This document shows, piece after piece, positions 18,722 through 27,929 of a stretch of DNA of 64,000 bases. The notes beneath the pieces were generated by a model that saw only the letters and a list, made by a program, of their open reading frames with translations, was not told where the DNA came from and searched no databases. How positions within the stretch are numbered: position 1 is the first letter of the stretch; every line of letters begins with the position of its first letter. The translations under genes were made by a program, and so were the position numbers. The DNA comes from Cellulophaga sp. RHA19. Lineage in GTDB: Bacteria; Bacteroidota; Bacteroidia; Flavobacteriales; Flavobacteriaceae. The stretch covers positions 1,342,001-1,406,000 of the forward strand of contig NZ_PHUL01000001.1 in assembly GCF_002813425.1 (NCBI RefSeq). The letters are read 5' to 3'.

Positions 18722-19510
18722 TTAAAAAGAATTGTATGTTTTTATTTCCTTTAGGAACTTATCGGCTTCCTTTTCATATCTTTTTGGTACAGGAAATGTT
18801 TGTGTTATAGTGTAAACAGAATCTATGTCATCTGTGTTAGGCATTAACTCACTTAATGTAAACACTATTTCTTGTAATACTTTGTCATATTTTATATGAA
18901 CTAATTTTTTAAGTTTTATATTAAAAGGACAAGTAAATGAATCTGAAACAACAATACCTTCTGTTGAAAAAATTACAACAATATTTTCTGCTTTTAATGC
19001 TTGCCTAAAACTATTAAAATCTCTTGTAGACAGCAATATTATAAGAGTAAAAACGGTTAGATCAACAATAACGTCAAAAAATATATCAAGACTGTTTAAA
19101 CCTGCGGCAAAAAATATAACAAGCATACCTAAAATAAATAAGCCAATGTATTTTACGTTTTTTTTAAAGCCATCCTTTAAGTAATTATTATAATCCTTTC
19201 TAAAATTAGAAGATTCATCTTTAGTATATACCCATTTGGCAATATATTTATTTTGGCTTAAAATTATATTTTTTACGCGGTATGTGGCACTATACATTAA
19301 AAGTCTATAAAGCCTGAAGAAAAAATAAGAAAAATAGACTGCTAGTAAATAACTAAAAAGGTTAAAAAAACTTTTTTCTTCTAAAAACTGGCAAAATAAG
19401 AAACTAGAGTATATGTAAATTATAATACTTAAAAATACCCCAACAACAACTATGCTTACTTTAATGGGGAAGCTTTTTATATTTAATATTCCTTTATAAA
19501 TAAAATTCAT
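18722..19510 (-). CDS. Membrane protein with YcxB-like C-terminus
   Basis: Four hydrophobic segments fall at about 18-40, 48-70, 120-138 and 142-160 of the 262-residue product. The last 80 residues (IVVIFSTEGIVVSDSF onward) resemble the YcxB-like/PH-type domain seen at the C-terminus of small membrane proteins. Its function is unknown. It stands alone, with a possible small membrane peptide gene upstream. Confidence 0.65.
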   Translation of the reverse strand: MNFIYKGILNIKSFPIKVSIVVVGVFLSIIIYIYSSFLFCQFLEEKSFFNLFSYLLAVYFSYFFFRLYRLLMYSATYRVKNIILSQNKYIAKWVYTKDESSNFRKDYNNYLKDGFKKNVKYIGLFILGMLVIFFAAGLNSLDIFFDVIVDLTVFTLIILLSTRDFNSFRQALKAENIVVIFSTEGIVVSDSFTCPFNIKLKKLVHIKYDKVLQEIVFTLSELMPNTDDIDSVYTITQTFPVPKRYEKEADKFLKEIKTYNSF

Positions 19511-19548
19511 TTATATCCTATGTTAGCTAACTTTTTTATTTCATTTTT

Positions 19549-19635
19549 TTATTGATGGCTAGCAAATGAATATCCCATTAATAGACCAAAGCAAAGGCTA
19601 AAGATTGTAATGTAAATTGGTTTTATATTTTTCAT
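19549..19635 (-). CDS. Possible small membrane peptide, 28 residues
   Basis: This short frame starts at an ATG with a basic N-terminus (MKNIKP), continues with a hydrophobic stretch of about 17 residues (YITIFSLCFGLLMGYSF) and ends ASHQ. It lies alone in a 299-bp gap and could be a small membrane protein or a remnant of a signal peptide. There is no support beyond composition. Confidence 0.3.
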   Translation of the reverse strand: MKNIKPIYITIFSLCFGLLMGYSFASHQ

Positions 19636-19809
19636 ATAAAGCTGAAATTTTAATGTGCAGATTTACAAAAGTAATTACCATCTAATTCATAATTTAAGCT
19701 ACAAGCAACCGTTTAAAAAAACAAGTCTATTAATAGTATTATTGCAGACAGTGATAGTTTTCTGGTTGTCTGTTTTTCTAAAAATGAAAAATATAATTAT
19801 GTATTTTTA

Positions 19810-20322
19810 TTAATATACTTTATAACTTTCATCTGTAATTGTATTTAAAGACAAACTACCAAACCTATGTAAATCTGTATGGTTGGTATCTAAAAAATTT
19901 GTTAAATGAGTTAAAGCATCATCTAGTAAAACACCCATAGCTGCGGTTTGGTGTTCTTTCACAGATTTTTCTTTAGAACCACCAAAAAACTGACTAAGTT
20001 TTGAGGTAGGTACAATGTTAGAAGACATATATTCTAACACCAATTTAATTTGATTGGGTTGTACACTTGGGCTAGGGTATAAGTGAGGATGAATATGCAG
20101 AATATATTCTTTTCTGTTTCTTTTAAACGAAACAGAAAAATTCCAAGAATTGTTATCAACTATGTCAGAATCGTTTTGGTTTTCTGGTGTAGCCTTAGTC
20201 AGCAAATCATACCAATTAATACTTTTAAATTGTTCTATTACTCCTTTAGATGAAGAAACTGTAGTGTCAATTTTCTTTTCATTAGACATAAAGTTCTCAA
20301 AACAAATGATGTATTTTTCCAT
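19810..20322 (-). CDS. Unknown 170-residue protein
   Basis: The soluble protein has a beta-rich middle (SFKRNRKEYILHIHPHLYPSP) and a helical C-terminal third. A second in-frame ATG at codon 12 (MSNEKK) is an equally good start. No family is recognised. It lies 55 bp downstream of the 224-residue gene and may be cotranscribed with it. Confidence 0.55.
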   Translation of the reverse strand: MEKYIICFENFMSNEKKIDTTVSSSKGVIEQFKSINWYDLLTKATPENQNDSDIVDNNSWNFSVSFKRNRKEYILHIHPHLYPSPSVQPNQIKLVLEYMSSNIVPTSKLSQFFGGSKEKSVKEHQTAAMGVLLDDALTHLTNFLDTNHTDLHRFGSLSLNTITDESYKVY

Positions 20323-20377
20323 AATAACTTACTTAAATTTTATTAGTTCATGTAACTGCATTCTACTAGCTTTTGCA

Positions 20378-21052
20378 TTATTGCCCTATTACCAGTTTTC
20401 CTTGGTTAAACCAGCAATAATATCCCATTTCCCATATTTTAAAGTAAGGCTCAAAAACATCAAACTTTATTTTTTGTTGGTAAGACGGGTACTGAAAATA
20501 ATAAGAGAGGTTATAATCACAATTTATTGCGTAATACGCCTCACTTAGCACCTCTATGGTTGCTTCGTAATCTGTATTGTCTATAAACCAATCAGAAATT
20601 GATTCATAAACTATTACGTTGGTATTGTTTTTATTTGTTCTAACATCAAGATCTAAAATTTCTACAGTTTTAATTTGAGACATAGTGTCTATAAACTCTT
20701 GGTCGCCTGTAATTTTAGAGAACAATGTTAAGTTTGAAATATATTTTTCTCCGTTTAAAATTAATAACTCTTTGTTTTGTGTAGGAGCCGGACAAAAATA
20801 AGCAGGTGATTTTCCTTCTGCAGCTAATTGATTAAAGATGCCTTTAGTGGCGTTAAAAATTTTTATCAATCGTTTGTAATAAAGGTCTCCTTCTTTAATA
20901 GGTTTAAACACTTTTTCAAGATTAGTTCCGTTGGGCATAAATGCCTGAAAATAACCATAAAATTGATGCCTTAAATCATCAGATTCAACATCTAAATCTA
21001 TAACTTCACCTATAATATCTCCTAAATACTTTGCGTATTCTTTTTTTGTCAT
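20378..21052 (-). CDS. Unknown 224-residue protein
   Basis: The product begins MTKKEYAKYLGDIIGEVIDLD and is soluble, acidic and aromatic-rich towards the end (YYFQYPSYQQKIKFDVFEPYFKI given in part). No family is recognised. It precedes the 170-residue gene in the same direction. Confidence 0.6.
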   Translation of the reverse strand: MTKKEYAKYLGDIIGEVIDLDVESDDLRHQFYGYFQAFMPNGTNLEKVFKPIKEGDLYYKRLIKIFNATKGIFNQLAAEGKSPAYFCPAPTQNKELLILNGEKYISNLTLFSKITGDQEFIDTMSQIKTVEILDLDVRTNKNNTNVIVYESISDWFIDNTDYEATIEVLSEAYYAINCDYNLSYYFQYPSYQQKIKFDVFEPYFKIWEMGYYCWFNQGKLVIGQ

Positions 21053-21336
21053 TTTTAATGTAGTTTGGGTTGTATAAATTTAGTTGGCTAATAATTTTAT
21101 CTCTAGGTTATATTTTTTTTAAAATTAAAGGAATTGGTGTGTTTTTGTGCTAGCAAATATATTTTCACCTAAAAGCAGTTTATATCCGTAAGGTTTAATC
21201 TTACTTTTTATAAAAAAAATAGGGTTTACTGCTTATACTTTTCACTAGAAAAATACAAACAAGTAAACCCAAATTATTTTTGTTAAACGCTAAGTAATGC
21301 TACTTACGTAGGTTTAGAAATTGCTTTTTGCTAAAA

Positions 21337-22482
21337 TTAGTTTAGTACGTTAGTAGTAACATTAAGTTTAGCTTGTTCTATAACATCGTTAGTAGCCTCA
21401 TGATTAGCAAATTTTGTGTAAAAAACGGCTGTAGATTTGTATTCGCCTTTTGGTAAATCTTTTATCACTGTTACATTTATATCTGCACTCTCTTTTGGAG
21501 CAAGCCCCATTGATGTAAAATTTCTTCTTGCTGTAATAAAATTTAAATCAGAGTTAGGTACTTTATTTTCATAGGTAGTTGCAGACCTAAAGCTTAATAC
21601 ATGATTGCCTACATTTTTCCATGATGTAATACCTCTAAAAGTAGATGAGCTTGCAGTAGATGTAATATCTGGAGTAGTAATATCTGTATTTTTTATTTCT
21701 ACAGGATTTTTTACATCAACAAAAACATCTACCCATTTTACTCTATTACTTGTGTTGTCTTTTAAAACAATTATAAATCTTTTTGGGTAAGTAAAATCAA
21801 AACTAGTTTCTGTACTAGGATATACTGTATTAACATCTACAATAGGCACAGAGGACTCTTGTGTATAAAACACTTCTTCGGCATCAAAAGTAGCGGTTGG
21901 TGTTAAGTTAGAAAAATCTGTACCAGTAGGCACAAATAAATAAATTGTTTGTTTGTCTAAATCATCAACTCGTTTTTCTATAGTAACATCGTTGGTCAAT
22001 TGTGCGTTTTTACTAGCCTCAAACCTAAAATCAGTAATTGTTAAAGTAGTAGGTGTAGGTACAATCTCATGTTTAATATTTACAATATAATGCAATAATT
22101 CTTCAGATTCATTTAAAGCATTTACTATGGTATAAATATGGTTTTGTGTTTCGTAATTTAGTAATGATAGGTCATTAGGTAAAATAGAAAATTTACTTAA
22201 ATTTAGTTCGGTAGATGTAGTAATAGAAGCAATTTCTTTTAACGATACTGTGCTTGGAACTACAATGTTAATTTCGCCAAATACAATTTCTTCATTATCT
22301 ACAATGGTAGGTTGTTTAATATTTATAGAAACCGGTGTAATACCAACTAAAGGAAAATCGGTTAGTATAGCATCCTCAAGCTTAATTATATGTTCATTAG
22401 TGTTATCATCTTTAGTACAGCCAGTAAATATTGTTGTAAATACGGTAAGGATTAGGGCAATTGTTATTCTAGTTTTTGTCAT
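21337..22482 (-). CDS. Lipoprotein with DUF5018-like Ig-type repeats
   Basis: The lipobox TGC puts lipidation at Cys22 of this 381-residue protein. Two tandem beta-sandwich units follow, the second opening with ITDFRFEASKNAQLTNDV, of the kind found in DUF5018 and similar Bacteroidetes surface lipoproteins. The C-terminal third opens with a segment (SWKNVGNHVLSFRSA) that looks like a further Ig-like domain. It is probably an outer-membrane or surface lipoprotein of unknown ligand and is transcribed alone. Confidence 0.65.
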   Translation of the reverse strand: MTKTRITIALILTVFTTIFTGCTKDDNTNEHIIKLEDAILTDFPLVGITPVSINIKQPTIVDNEEIVFGEINIVVPSTVSLKEIASITTSTELNLSKFSILPNDLSLLNYETQNHIYTIVNALNESEELLHYIVNIKHEIVPTPTTLTITDFRFEASKNAQLTNDVTIEKRVDDLDKQTIYLFVPTGTDFSNLTPTATFDAEEVFYTQESSVPIVDVNTVYPSTETSFDFTYPKRFIIVLKDNTSNRVKWVDVFVDVKNPVEIKNTDITTPDITSTASSSTFRGITSWKNVGNHVLSFRSATTYENKVPNSDLNFITARRNFTSMGLAPKESADINVTVIKDLPKGEYKSTAVFYTKFANHEATNDVIEQAKLNVTTNVLN

Positions 22483-22685
22483 TTTTTAATTGTGGTTCTA
22501 TAATTATTTTTAAATTTTTAAATTTTCAAATAACGGATAACAGTTTTGTACAACCGTAGGTTGTGTAGTTAAATTAGCGTTAACTTTTAGTGTAATGCAG
22601 AGGTTAGCAATTGTAGGTGTATTACTATTATTGTCTTTTAAAAGTATTGTTAAACGCTTATGTTGCTAAACAGGAGTTAAGTAGG

Positions 22686-22706
22686 TATTATTATTATTAT
22701 TATTAT
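22686..22706. repeat. Trinucleotide microsatellite (TAT)7
   Basis: Seven exact TAT units lie about 200 bp upstream of the DUF5018-like lipoprotein gene. Length variation here could alter spacing in a promoter region, but there is no direct sign of that. Confidence 0.7.
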
Positions 22707-22772
22707 CTATAGTATTTAATTAGCAAGGCGAATCTTTTAGTTTTATTTAAGTCTTAAAAATATAGATATACA

Positions 22773-23090
22773 TTAACGTAATGTTTTATGTATGGGTTTA
22801 AGTATTTTATGGTCTATATAAAATGTGCCAAAAGGAATGATACAAGCAATTAAAACTTTCCAAGTATTTTTTTTAAACTTCCAATTATATTCAGTTCCTA
22901 CACTAATTGTATTAAATACAAAAAGCAAAAATATAATGCCGTGAGTGGGTCCTAAAATTGAAGTTAACGCAGTAACTCTGTAAAAATATTTTAGCGGAAG
23001 AGATACAAAAACTAAAACGAGTAGAGATAGGCCTTCTAAAAATGCCAATAAACGAAGTCTGCCAATATTTGAGTTGAAAAATGAAATCAT
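22773..23090 (-). CDS. DUF3817 membrane protein
   Basis: The 105-residue product matches DUF3817, with the family pattern RLRLLAFLEGLSLLVLVF, the GPTHGIIF motif with a conserved His in the membrane, and a C-terminal IPFGTFYID. Three membrane segments are predicted. The gene starts directly after the stop of the 154-residue membrane protein gene, so the two are translationally linked. Confidence 0.85.
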   Translation of the reverse strand: MISFFNSNIGRLRLLAFLEGLSLLVLVFVSLPLKYFYRVTALTSILGPTHGIIFLLFVFNTISVGTEYNWKFKKNTWKVLIACIIPFGTFYIDHKILKPIHKTLR

Positions 23091-23555
23091 TTAAAATGTT
23101 CTTATAAATGGGCGATTAGTTAAGGGCGAAAAAGGCCAAGGAATAGCTATAAATATGATAAAAAGTGCAATTGAAAAATAAACAAGAATTGTTTTAAATT
23201 TATCAGCATCTAATTGTTTTCGTTTTGCTTTGGCAGAGCCTATTGTAATAATAACAATTGCCGTAATCATAAGCACAAAATGAAACAAACCAAAAAAAGA
23301 TACATCCCAATGACTGACTAAATTTTTAAAGTCTGAAAAAAAATATTTTACAATAGGACTTTTAATATATACAAGCATACCTATTGTAAGTTGAATATGT
23401 GCAATAGTTGCAGTCCAATGGCGCACTTTATTGTCAAAGCATGAGAATTTGGTTTGCCGTCTATAGCCATTATATGCTCTAAAAATAGCATAAACTAAAG
23501 ATAGTAGTACAAGCCACCTAAATATTGAATGAAATACCAGAACAATTGAATACAT
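23091..23555 (-). CDS. Cytochrome-b-like membrane protein
   Basis: The 154-residue protein has four membrane segments. Histidines lie near segment ends (VFHSIFRWL, WTATIAHIQL, SHWDVSFFGLFHFVLM). This resembles a Bacteroidetes family annotated as cytochrome-B-like, though haem binding is unproven. It is cotranscribed with the DUF3817 gene and lies just downstream of an AraC regulator. Confidence 0.65.
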   Translation of the reverse strand: MYSIVLVFHSIFRWLVLLSLVYAIFRAYNGYRRQTKFSCFDNKVRHWTATIAHIQLTIGMLVYIKSPIVKYFFSDFKNLVSHWDVSFFGLFHFVLMITAIVIITIGSAKAKRKQLDADKFKTILVYFSIALFIIFIAIPWPFSPLTNRPFIRTF

Positions 23556-23626
23556 TAGCCTTAATTTATTGTCTGTACAAAGGTCTAATTTAATACAAAA
23601 TTGTAGTAGAAATATTTATGCAACAG

Positions 23627-24538
23627 TTAGGACTTTTCAATCATTTTCCTAAATTCAGTGGGCGATATTTTTTCGCGTTTTTTAAAAAATCGAGTAAAAT
23701 ATGAAGGGTCTAAATAACCCATTTCATAAGAGATTTCACTTATAGATAAGGTAGATTGATAGAGTAAGTATTTGACCTCAATAAGTTTAATCTCTTCAAG
23801 AATTTCTGATGCAGATTTTAAAGTAGATACTTTAACAGATTTGTTTAAATGATTTGGGCTAATATTCATCATTCTTGCAAAGTCGGCAACCTTTAAGTTT
23901 TCCTTTACCTTTTGGTTTGCTAACATTCTAAATCTAGATGTAATTTGAAAAGAAGCATTTTGAGGTTGAAAATTACTTAGTCCGTACAGTATTTTTAATT
24001 CAGTTAGTAATGTGTATATGTATGAATGTATTATATCTGAATTTGGTTTAGTATTACTTTTAAATTCGGTAACTAATCTTTCTAAAATGTTAATAATTTC
24101 AGATCTGGACTGTTTGTTTATATTTATAATAGGATAATTACCATTGTTTAAAAACTGAAAATCAGATACAAGTGAGCGGTTTCCAAACTTGCCAATAAGT
24201 ATATTTGGATGAAAATGACAAGTAAACCCTTTTACATTTTTTGAAACCTGCTCTGTAGAAAATACTGCGCCAGCCTGGAGTATTACAATATTATTAGGTG
24301 TAATTATATATTCTTTAAACCCTATTTTAGTTTTAAAAGAGCCTTTTGTTACAAAAATAATTGTGTGACTTTCTTCTCTTGACGGAGTTATAGGTTTAAG
24401 AACTTTTTTAGTTAAATCCTCAATTTTTAAACAGAAAAAATCTTCAACACTTTTTTTAAAAAGTTTATCTAGTTTAGGACTTTTGTTAAAGTATTCTTTT
24501 CGGAAGTCCTCAGAATTATATGTTTTTATTTTAGACAC
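23627..24538 (-). CDS. AraC-family transcriptional regulator
   Basis: The 303-residue protein has a cupin-like sensor half (about 40-170) and a C-terminal pair of helix-turn-helix motifs (about 200-300), including VADFARMMNISPNHLNKSVK and the family signature ISEISYEMGYLDPSYFTRFFK split across the second helix pair. It lies 71 bp upstream of the two membrane protein genes in the same direction and may control them. The ligand is unknown. Confidence 0.9.
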   Translation of the reverse strand: MSKIKTYNSEDFRKEYFNKSPKLDKLFKKSVEDFFCLKIEDLTKKVLKPITPSREESHTIIFVTKGSFKTKIGFKEYIITPNNIVILQAGAVFSTEQVSKNVKGFTCHFHPNILIGKFGNRSLVSDFQFLNNGNYPIININKQSRSEIINILERLVTEFKSNTKPNSDIIHSYIYTLLTELKILYGLSNFQPQNASFQITSRFRMLANQKVKENLKVADFARMMNISPNHLNKSVKVSTLKSASEILEEIKLIEVKYLLYQSTLSISEISYEMGYLDPSYFTRFFKKREKISPTEFRKMIEKS

Positions 24539-24600
24539 TTTCCTTTAAGTTTATCAAGAGGTTTCTTTAGCTTGTGGCTAACAGTTTAGTAATTTATTTT

Positions 24601-24951
24601 TTAATTAAATTCAATTCCAACAGATAAGGAAATAGAACCATTTTTTGTTTTAAAATTATATGAAGATTCAATATCTTTATTTCTTATTGATAATGGTATT
24701 ACATATCTAAAGTCAGGATTATGTAGGTCAGATATTGATATTTTAAAATCCGAATATGAATAAACTCCTATTCCTTTATTTGGATTATCTCCATACCAAA
24801 AAATATCACTTGGTAAAATGATGCCTTTTTTAAATTTCAATTTTTCTGGACTTTCACTTTCAGGAACAACAATTATATCTGGATTTTCATTCAGTATAAA
24901 TTTAGCCTTTTTTCTGAAAGCCATATTGCAATTCCAAGTAATAATTTTCAA
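24601..24951 (-). pseudogene. Truncated EEP-family nuclease/phosphatase (cassette)
   Basis: Residues 1 to about 90 match the start of an endonuclease/exonuclease/phosphatase domain (MKIITWNCNMAFRKK with the metal-site Asn, and PDIIVVPESE with the metal-site Glu). The family needs about 200 or more residues, and the catalytic His and Asp of the second half are missing. The last 25 residues change character and end SLSVGIEFN, like the final strand of an outer-membrane beta-barrel. The right cassette box GTGTGGCAAC is present but there is no left box, so the gene is cut where the array meets the 10-kb block. Confidence 0.65.
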
Positions 24952-24971
24952 TTTAAGTTCTGATTTTTAAT

Positions 24972-25109
24972 GTGTGGCAACGGTCTTGTATATGAAAAGT
25001 AGGCGATTTGAAAGCACGAAAATTTCTGTTAAGCATAAAGTTTTGCATGAGCCAAAAGTCCTGATTTTACTTCTGTTTCGCCTATTTTTTATATACATTG
25101 TTGTGGTTT
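24972..25109 (-). repeat. attC-like site, type 1
   Basis: The left arm GTATATGAAAAGTAGGCGA and the right arm TCGCCTATTTTTTATATAC are almost fully complementary. The site runs from GTGTGGCAAC to GTTGTGGTTT. Its arm sequence differs from most other sites but keeps the pairing, and it is shared with the site at 39810-39946. Confidence 0.8.
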
Positions 25110-25112
25110 GTA

Positions 25113-25532
25113 TTATTTAGTTGCCCCTTCGCAATTATTGAAAGGTCTATCATCTTCCATTAAATAAAAATTTATTGTAATCTCATCTTCTTCAGCTAAA
25201 TTAATGAAATCAGTTTCTACACTTTTATATCCAATTGAGCCTGTTTTTACAAAAAAAGTTTTAGAAGAGTTGTCTAATATGATTGAATATTTTCCATTAA
25301 GTGAAGTCTTAGATTTAAGACACCCAATAATTACTTCGCTATGACTTAACGGCTTTCCGTTTGTTACATCAAAAACTTGCCCAACTATATTTATCTTAGA
25401 GGCATTCTGTTTCGTATTAGACAAATTAATATTATACCCTCCTTTATTATAAGTTGGTGTTAAGTTTTTATTAGTAGAACAGCTAATTATTATTAAAAAG
25501 CAGCCAAAAATTAATATTATTTTTATTTTCAT
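25113..25532 (-). CDS. Lipoprotein with carboxypeptidase-regulatory-like domain (cassette)
   Basis: The lipobox ISC gives lipidated Cys18 in this 139-residue product. Residues about 48-125 form a CarboxypepD_reg-like beta sandwich (VGQVFDVTNGKPLSHSEVII, then LNGKYSIIL), the domain common in Bacteroidetes surface proteins. The left box is GTTGTGGTTT, and the matching right box is missing because the next site has lost its left arm. Confidence 0.75.
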   Translation of the reverse strand: MKIKIILIFGCFLIIISCSTNKNLTPTYNKGGYNINLSNTKQNASKINIVGQVFDVTNGKPLSHSEVIIGCLKSKTSLNGKYSIILDNSSKTFFVKTGSIGYKSVETDFINLAEEDEITINFYLMEDDRPFNNCEGATK

Positions 25533-25540
25533 AATCTAAA

Positions 25541-25700
25541 TTTATTTAACATCCTGCATTTTTCCCTTTTTGGGTTTTGTTATTTATCTTTTCTCGTTTT
25601 AAATATACCAACTTTAAAAGTTTGGCGACTTTCCAAAAAAAAACCAAACCATAGTGTTAGCAATGACTTGCGCTATTTTTTATATATATTGTTAGCACGC
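25541..25700 (-). repeat. attC-like site, degenerate left arm
   Basis: The inner stem (CCAACTTT and AAAGTTTGG) and a right arm GCGCTATTTTTTATATATATTG with core GTTAGCACGC are visible. The left arm cannot be matched to the preceding cassette, so the site has been partly deleted. Confidence 0.55.
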
Positions 25701-25719
25701 GTTTTTTATCTCTGTTAAA

Positions 25720-26133
25720 TTAATACCTTACCAATCCTTTAGGTTCATTACTACCTTTTTTGACAAACCAAAATTGACTTTTTTGAATTTGGCCTATTAC
25801 ATTAAGTTCAATAATTGTATCATTTTCATTGCAACTATCCACAAATTCAGATAGAATATTAATTCTTTTGGGAACATCATATTTTTGGATAATATTTAAT
25901 GGATATTTTTTTTCGCTCTCTATTATAAATTTTTTATTATCATTTAGTAAAGATGAGTATACTTTGTTTTTTGCGTCATAAGTTAACTCTTGGGTTTTCA
26001 TATATCGTTGCGATAAACTAAACGAAAAGGCAAAAAACAATAAAATAATTACTGAACCAATAATTTTAAATGTAATTCTTTTGAATAGAAAATAATTGGC
26101 TAACAATATTATAATGGTAAATATTCCAAACAT
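25720..26133 (-). CDS. Membrane-anchored unknown protein (cassette)
   Basis: Two hydrophobic stretches (about 2-15 and 20-42) precede a soluble part of about 95 residues. That part ends in a compact beta segment (IIELNVIGQIQKSQFWFVKK). No family is recognised. It is second in a two-gene cassette, 12 bp after the BamE-like gene. Confidence 0.55.
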   Translation of the reverse strand: MFGIFTIIILLANYFLFKRITFKIIGSVIILLFFAFSFSLSQRYMKTQELTYDAKNKVYSSLLNDNKKFIIESEKKYPLNIIQKYDVPKRINILSEFVDSCNENDTIIELNVIGQIQKSQFWFVKKGSNEPKGLVRY

Positions 26134-26145
26134 ATGATGTAGTTT

Positions 26146-26496
26146 TTATTTAACTAGAATTACCGTTTCCAGATTATTTTTATTCAATAACCAAAACTCA
26201 TAATCATACCAAGCCTTTTCATATTTTATGTAGGTTACTTTTGTATTCGGATTGCAGTTTACGCTTTCATAAAAAAACTTGAAATTATCATTAAACTCTG
26301 AAGCCAATTTTTGAGATAAAATGTCAGGTTTACCAAATTCAGAAATAATATCTTTTTTATTATACCCAATATATTCATCGCCAAATTTGTCGGATTTTTT
26401 AATTTCTCGTCCAAATTTCCATCCACATATACTTGTAAGAGTAATCAATAATATAAATGCTAAAATCTTTAAAAATATTCTCATAGTTTTTTTCAA
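26146..26496 (-). CDS. BamE/SmpA-like small protein (cassette)
   Basis: The 116-residue product has an N-terminal hydrophobic anchor (about 7-25). A segment YIGYNKKDIISEFGKPD follows, of the type seen in SmpA/BamE-like folds (helix then GxPD turn), and then strands ending in WLLNKNNLETVILVK. It is probably exported and tethered. It starts a cassette whose left core is GTTAGCACGC, while its right box GTGTGGCAAG does not match it. Confidence 0.5.
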   Translation of the reverse strand: MKKTMRIFLKILAFILLITLTSICGWKFGREIKKSDKFGDEYIGYNKKDIISEFGKPDILSQKLASEFNDNFKFFYESVNCNPNTKVTYIKYEKAWYDYEFWLLNKNNLETVILVK

Positions 26497-26498
26497 AT

Positions 26499-26724
26499 GT
26501 GTGGCAAGGGTTCGGCTAAGCGTAGTGCGGGTAGTAAGGAAACTTTTCGTTTCCGTCTGCCGACGCAGCTAAAGCTTATTGTTTTGCTTTTTCTTTTTTT
26601 GTTCCAAAGCTAAACTTGAATATTTCGCTGACGCGTAATTTTCAATTTAGCGACAATATAAATATACACAGACCTTTTGATTAAGCCCTAAAGTCCGCAT
26701 TACGTTTAGGCTTTGTTGTACACA
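26499..26724 (-). repeat. attC-like site, type 1
   Basis: The site runs from GTGTGGCAAG to GTTGTACACA. Its arms include CGTAGTGCGG and CCGCATTACG, which pair. The last 75 bp are nearly identical to 34035-34110, so the two sites have a recent common source. Confidence 0.75.
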
Positions 26725-26725
26725 G

Positions 26726-27493
26726 TTATTTTTCGAGAGTTTGTTTGAATTCCAGCACTTCAGAGATGTAAATTTCGTTCAAATATTCGTTGTAATAATC
26801 ATCTCGTTTTGAGACTATATTTTTTTCCGCTTTCATAATATTTTCCTTTGCTTTTTCAATTTTCCCTAGTTTTTGGTATGCTCTAGCCATTCCAAAAAAA
26901 GATTCAGGTACGCTTTCGTATTGCTTTAATGCTCTTTGAAATTCAATAATTGATTTTTCATAATTCCCAAGTTCATATTCGCAAAGTCCGAGATAGACAA
27001 ACGAGTGAATATCTGCCCAATCTTCATCTTGGTTTACTATACTTTGATTGAAAGCTTTAATTGCGTTCTGATAGTTTTTGTTACCGTAATGACACTCTCC
27101 TCGCAGAAAGTCAATATCTTCTCCCCAAGGCGCGTCGATAACGTTTGGTGTCAAGCTATCAAGTCGGTCAAAGTCCATCAATGCTTTGTCATAATCTCGT
27201 ATTTTTCTTAATCTTATCCAGCCTCGGTAGCCCAAATGTTTAACTGGTTCAAGTTCTACTGCCTTGTCTAAATATTTAAAACCTTTGTTAAAATCTCCTG
27301 ATTTATTTATACTAACGGAATAGTCAAAATAGTCTTCGCTAAGATTAGATTCAAAATTGATGACTTTTTCATTTTTCTGCTGAATGCTTTTATTTACCTT
27401 TTGGTAGGTGTAATATATGTAACCTAGGTATGCAAAAAAAGATAATAATATAACCCCAAAAATGATTGCTAGTATTTTAAAAAATTTCTTCAA
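26726..27493 (-). CDS. TPR-repeat protein with N-terminal anchor (cassette)
   Basis: A TTG start is used inside the end of the upstream gene, giving MKKFFKILAIIFGV and a membrane anchor (about 4-28). At least four tetratricopeptide repeats follow between residues 50 and 235, with the typical YLDKAVELEP and ALMDFDRLDSLTPN pattern. Such proteins act as protein-binding scaffolds at the membrane. The overlap with the lipoprotein gene is 17 bp, so the two are translationally coupled. Confidence 0.75.
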   Translation of the reverse strand: MKKFFKILAIIFGVILLSFFAYLGYIYYTYQKVNKSIQQKNEKVINFESNLSEDYFDYSVSINKSGDFNKGFKYLDKAVELEPVKHLGYRGWIRLRKIRDYDKALMDFDRLDSLTPNVIDAPWGEDIDFLRGECHYGNKNYQNAIKAFNQSIVNQDEDWADIHSFVYLGLCEYELGNYEKSIIEFQRALKQYESVPESFFGMARAYQKLGKIEKAKENIMKAEKNIVSKRDDYYNEYLNEIYISEVLEFKQTLEK

Positions 27494-27926
27494 TTTTCCC
27501 TCCTTTTATTTTAAATCTAATGAGATAAAATGTTTTTGTTTCTGTATCATTTGTCCAACCTAAAAGTCCATTTGAGATACTCTTTAATTTTTTTATCAAC
27601 TCTCCATTATTGAATTTTGTTGGTTGATACTCATTGTCAATTTCAAAAGATTCTTGATTACAGAAATTTCCATTTTTATCAAGGTGGAGCCTCAGGGTAA
27701 TATGTCCATTTTTCGGGCTAATTTCTGTTTCGGTATTCATAATTTCTTGAAATGCCTTTCGAATGACTATGTTTTCTCCTTTTATTTTTGTGTTGTGGTG
27801 TTTCTCCTTTAAACCAATATCATACGTAAAGCTATAATAGGGTTTTGAATGTTCATCACAATCGGAATCCTTCTCGTTGCATGAGAATAGCAGAAGTATT
27901 AAAATGATTGTGAAATGTTTTTTCAT
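27477..27926 (-). CDS. Lipoprotein, 149 residues (cassette)
   Basis: The ATG of MKKHFTIILILLLFSC is chosen, as it gives a proper lipobox (Cys16). The mature part carries a TonB-C-like pattern, with GHITLRLHLDKNGNFCNQESFEID followed by a helix and a final strand; this is given only as a resemblance. The cassette holding this gene and the TPR gene has a perfect 10-bp pair (GTTGTACACA and TGTGTACAAC). Confidence 0.65.
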   Translation of the reverse strand: MKKHFTIILILLLFSCNEKDSDCDEHSKPYYSFTYDIGLKEKHHNTKIKGENIVIRKAFQEIMNTETEISPKNGHITLRLHLDKNGNFCNQESFEIDNEYQPTKFNNGELIKKLKSISNGLLGWTNDTETKTFYLIRFKIKGGKIEEIF

Positions 27927-27929
27927 AAT

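Noticed and set aside
21160..21260. A terminator or RNA element from GGGTTTACT and AGTAAACCC.
   Set aside because: The loop would be over 30 bases and no T-run follows at the right place.
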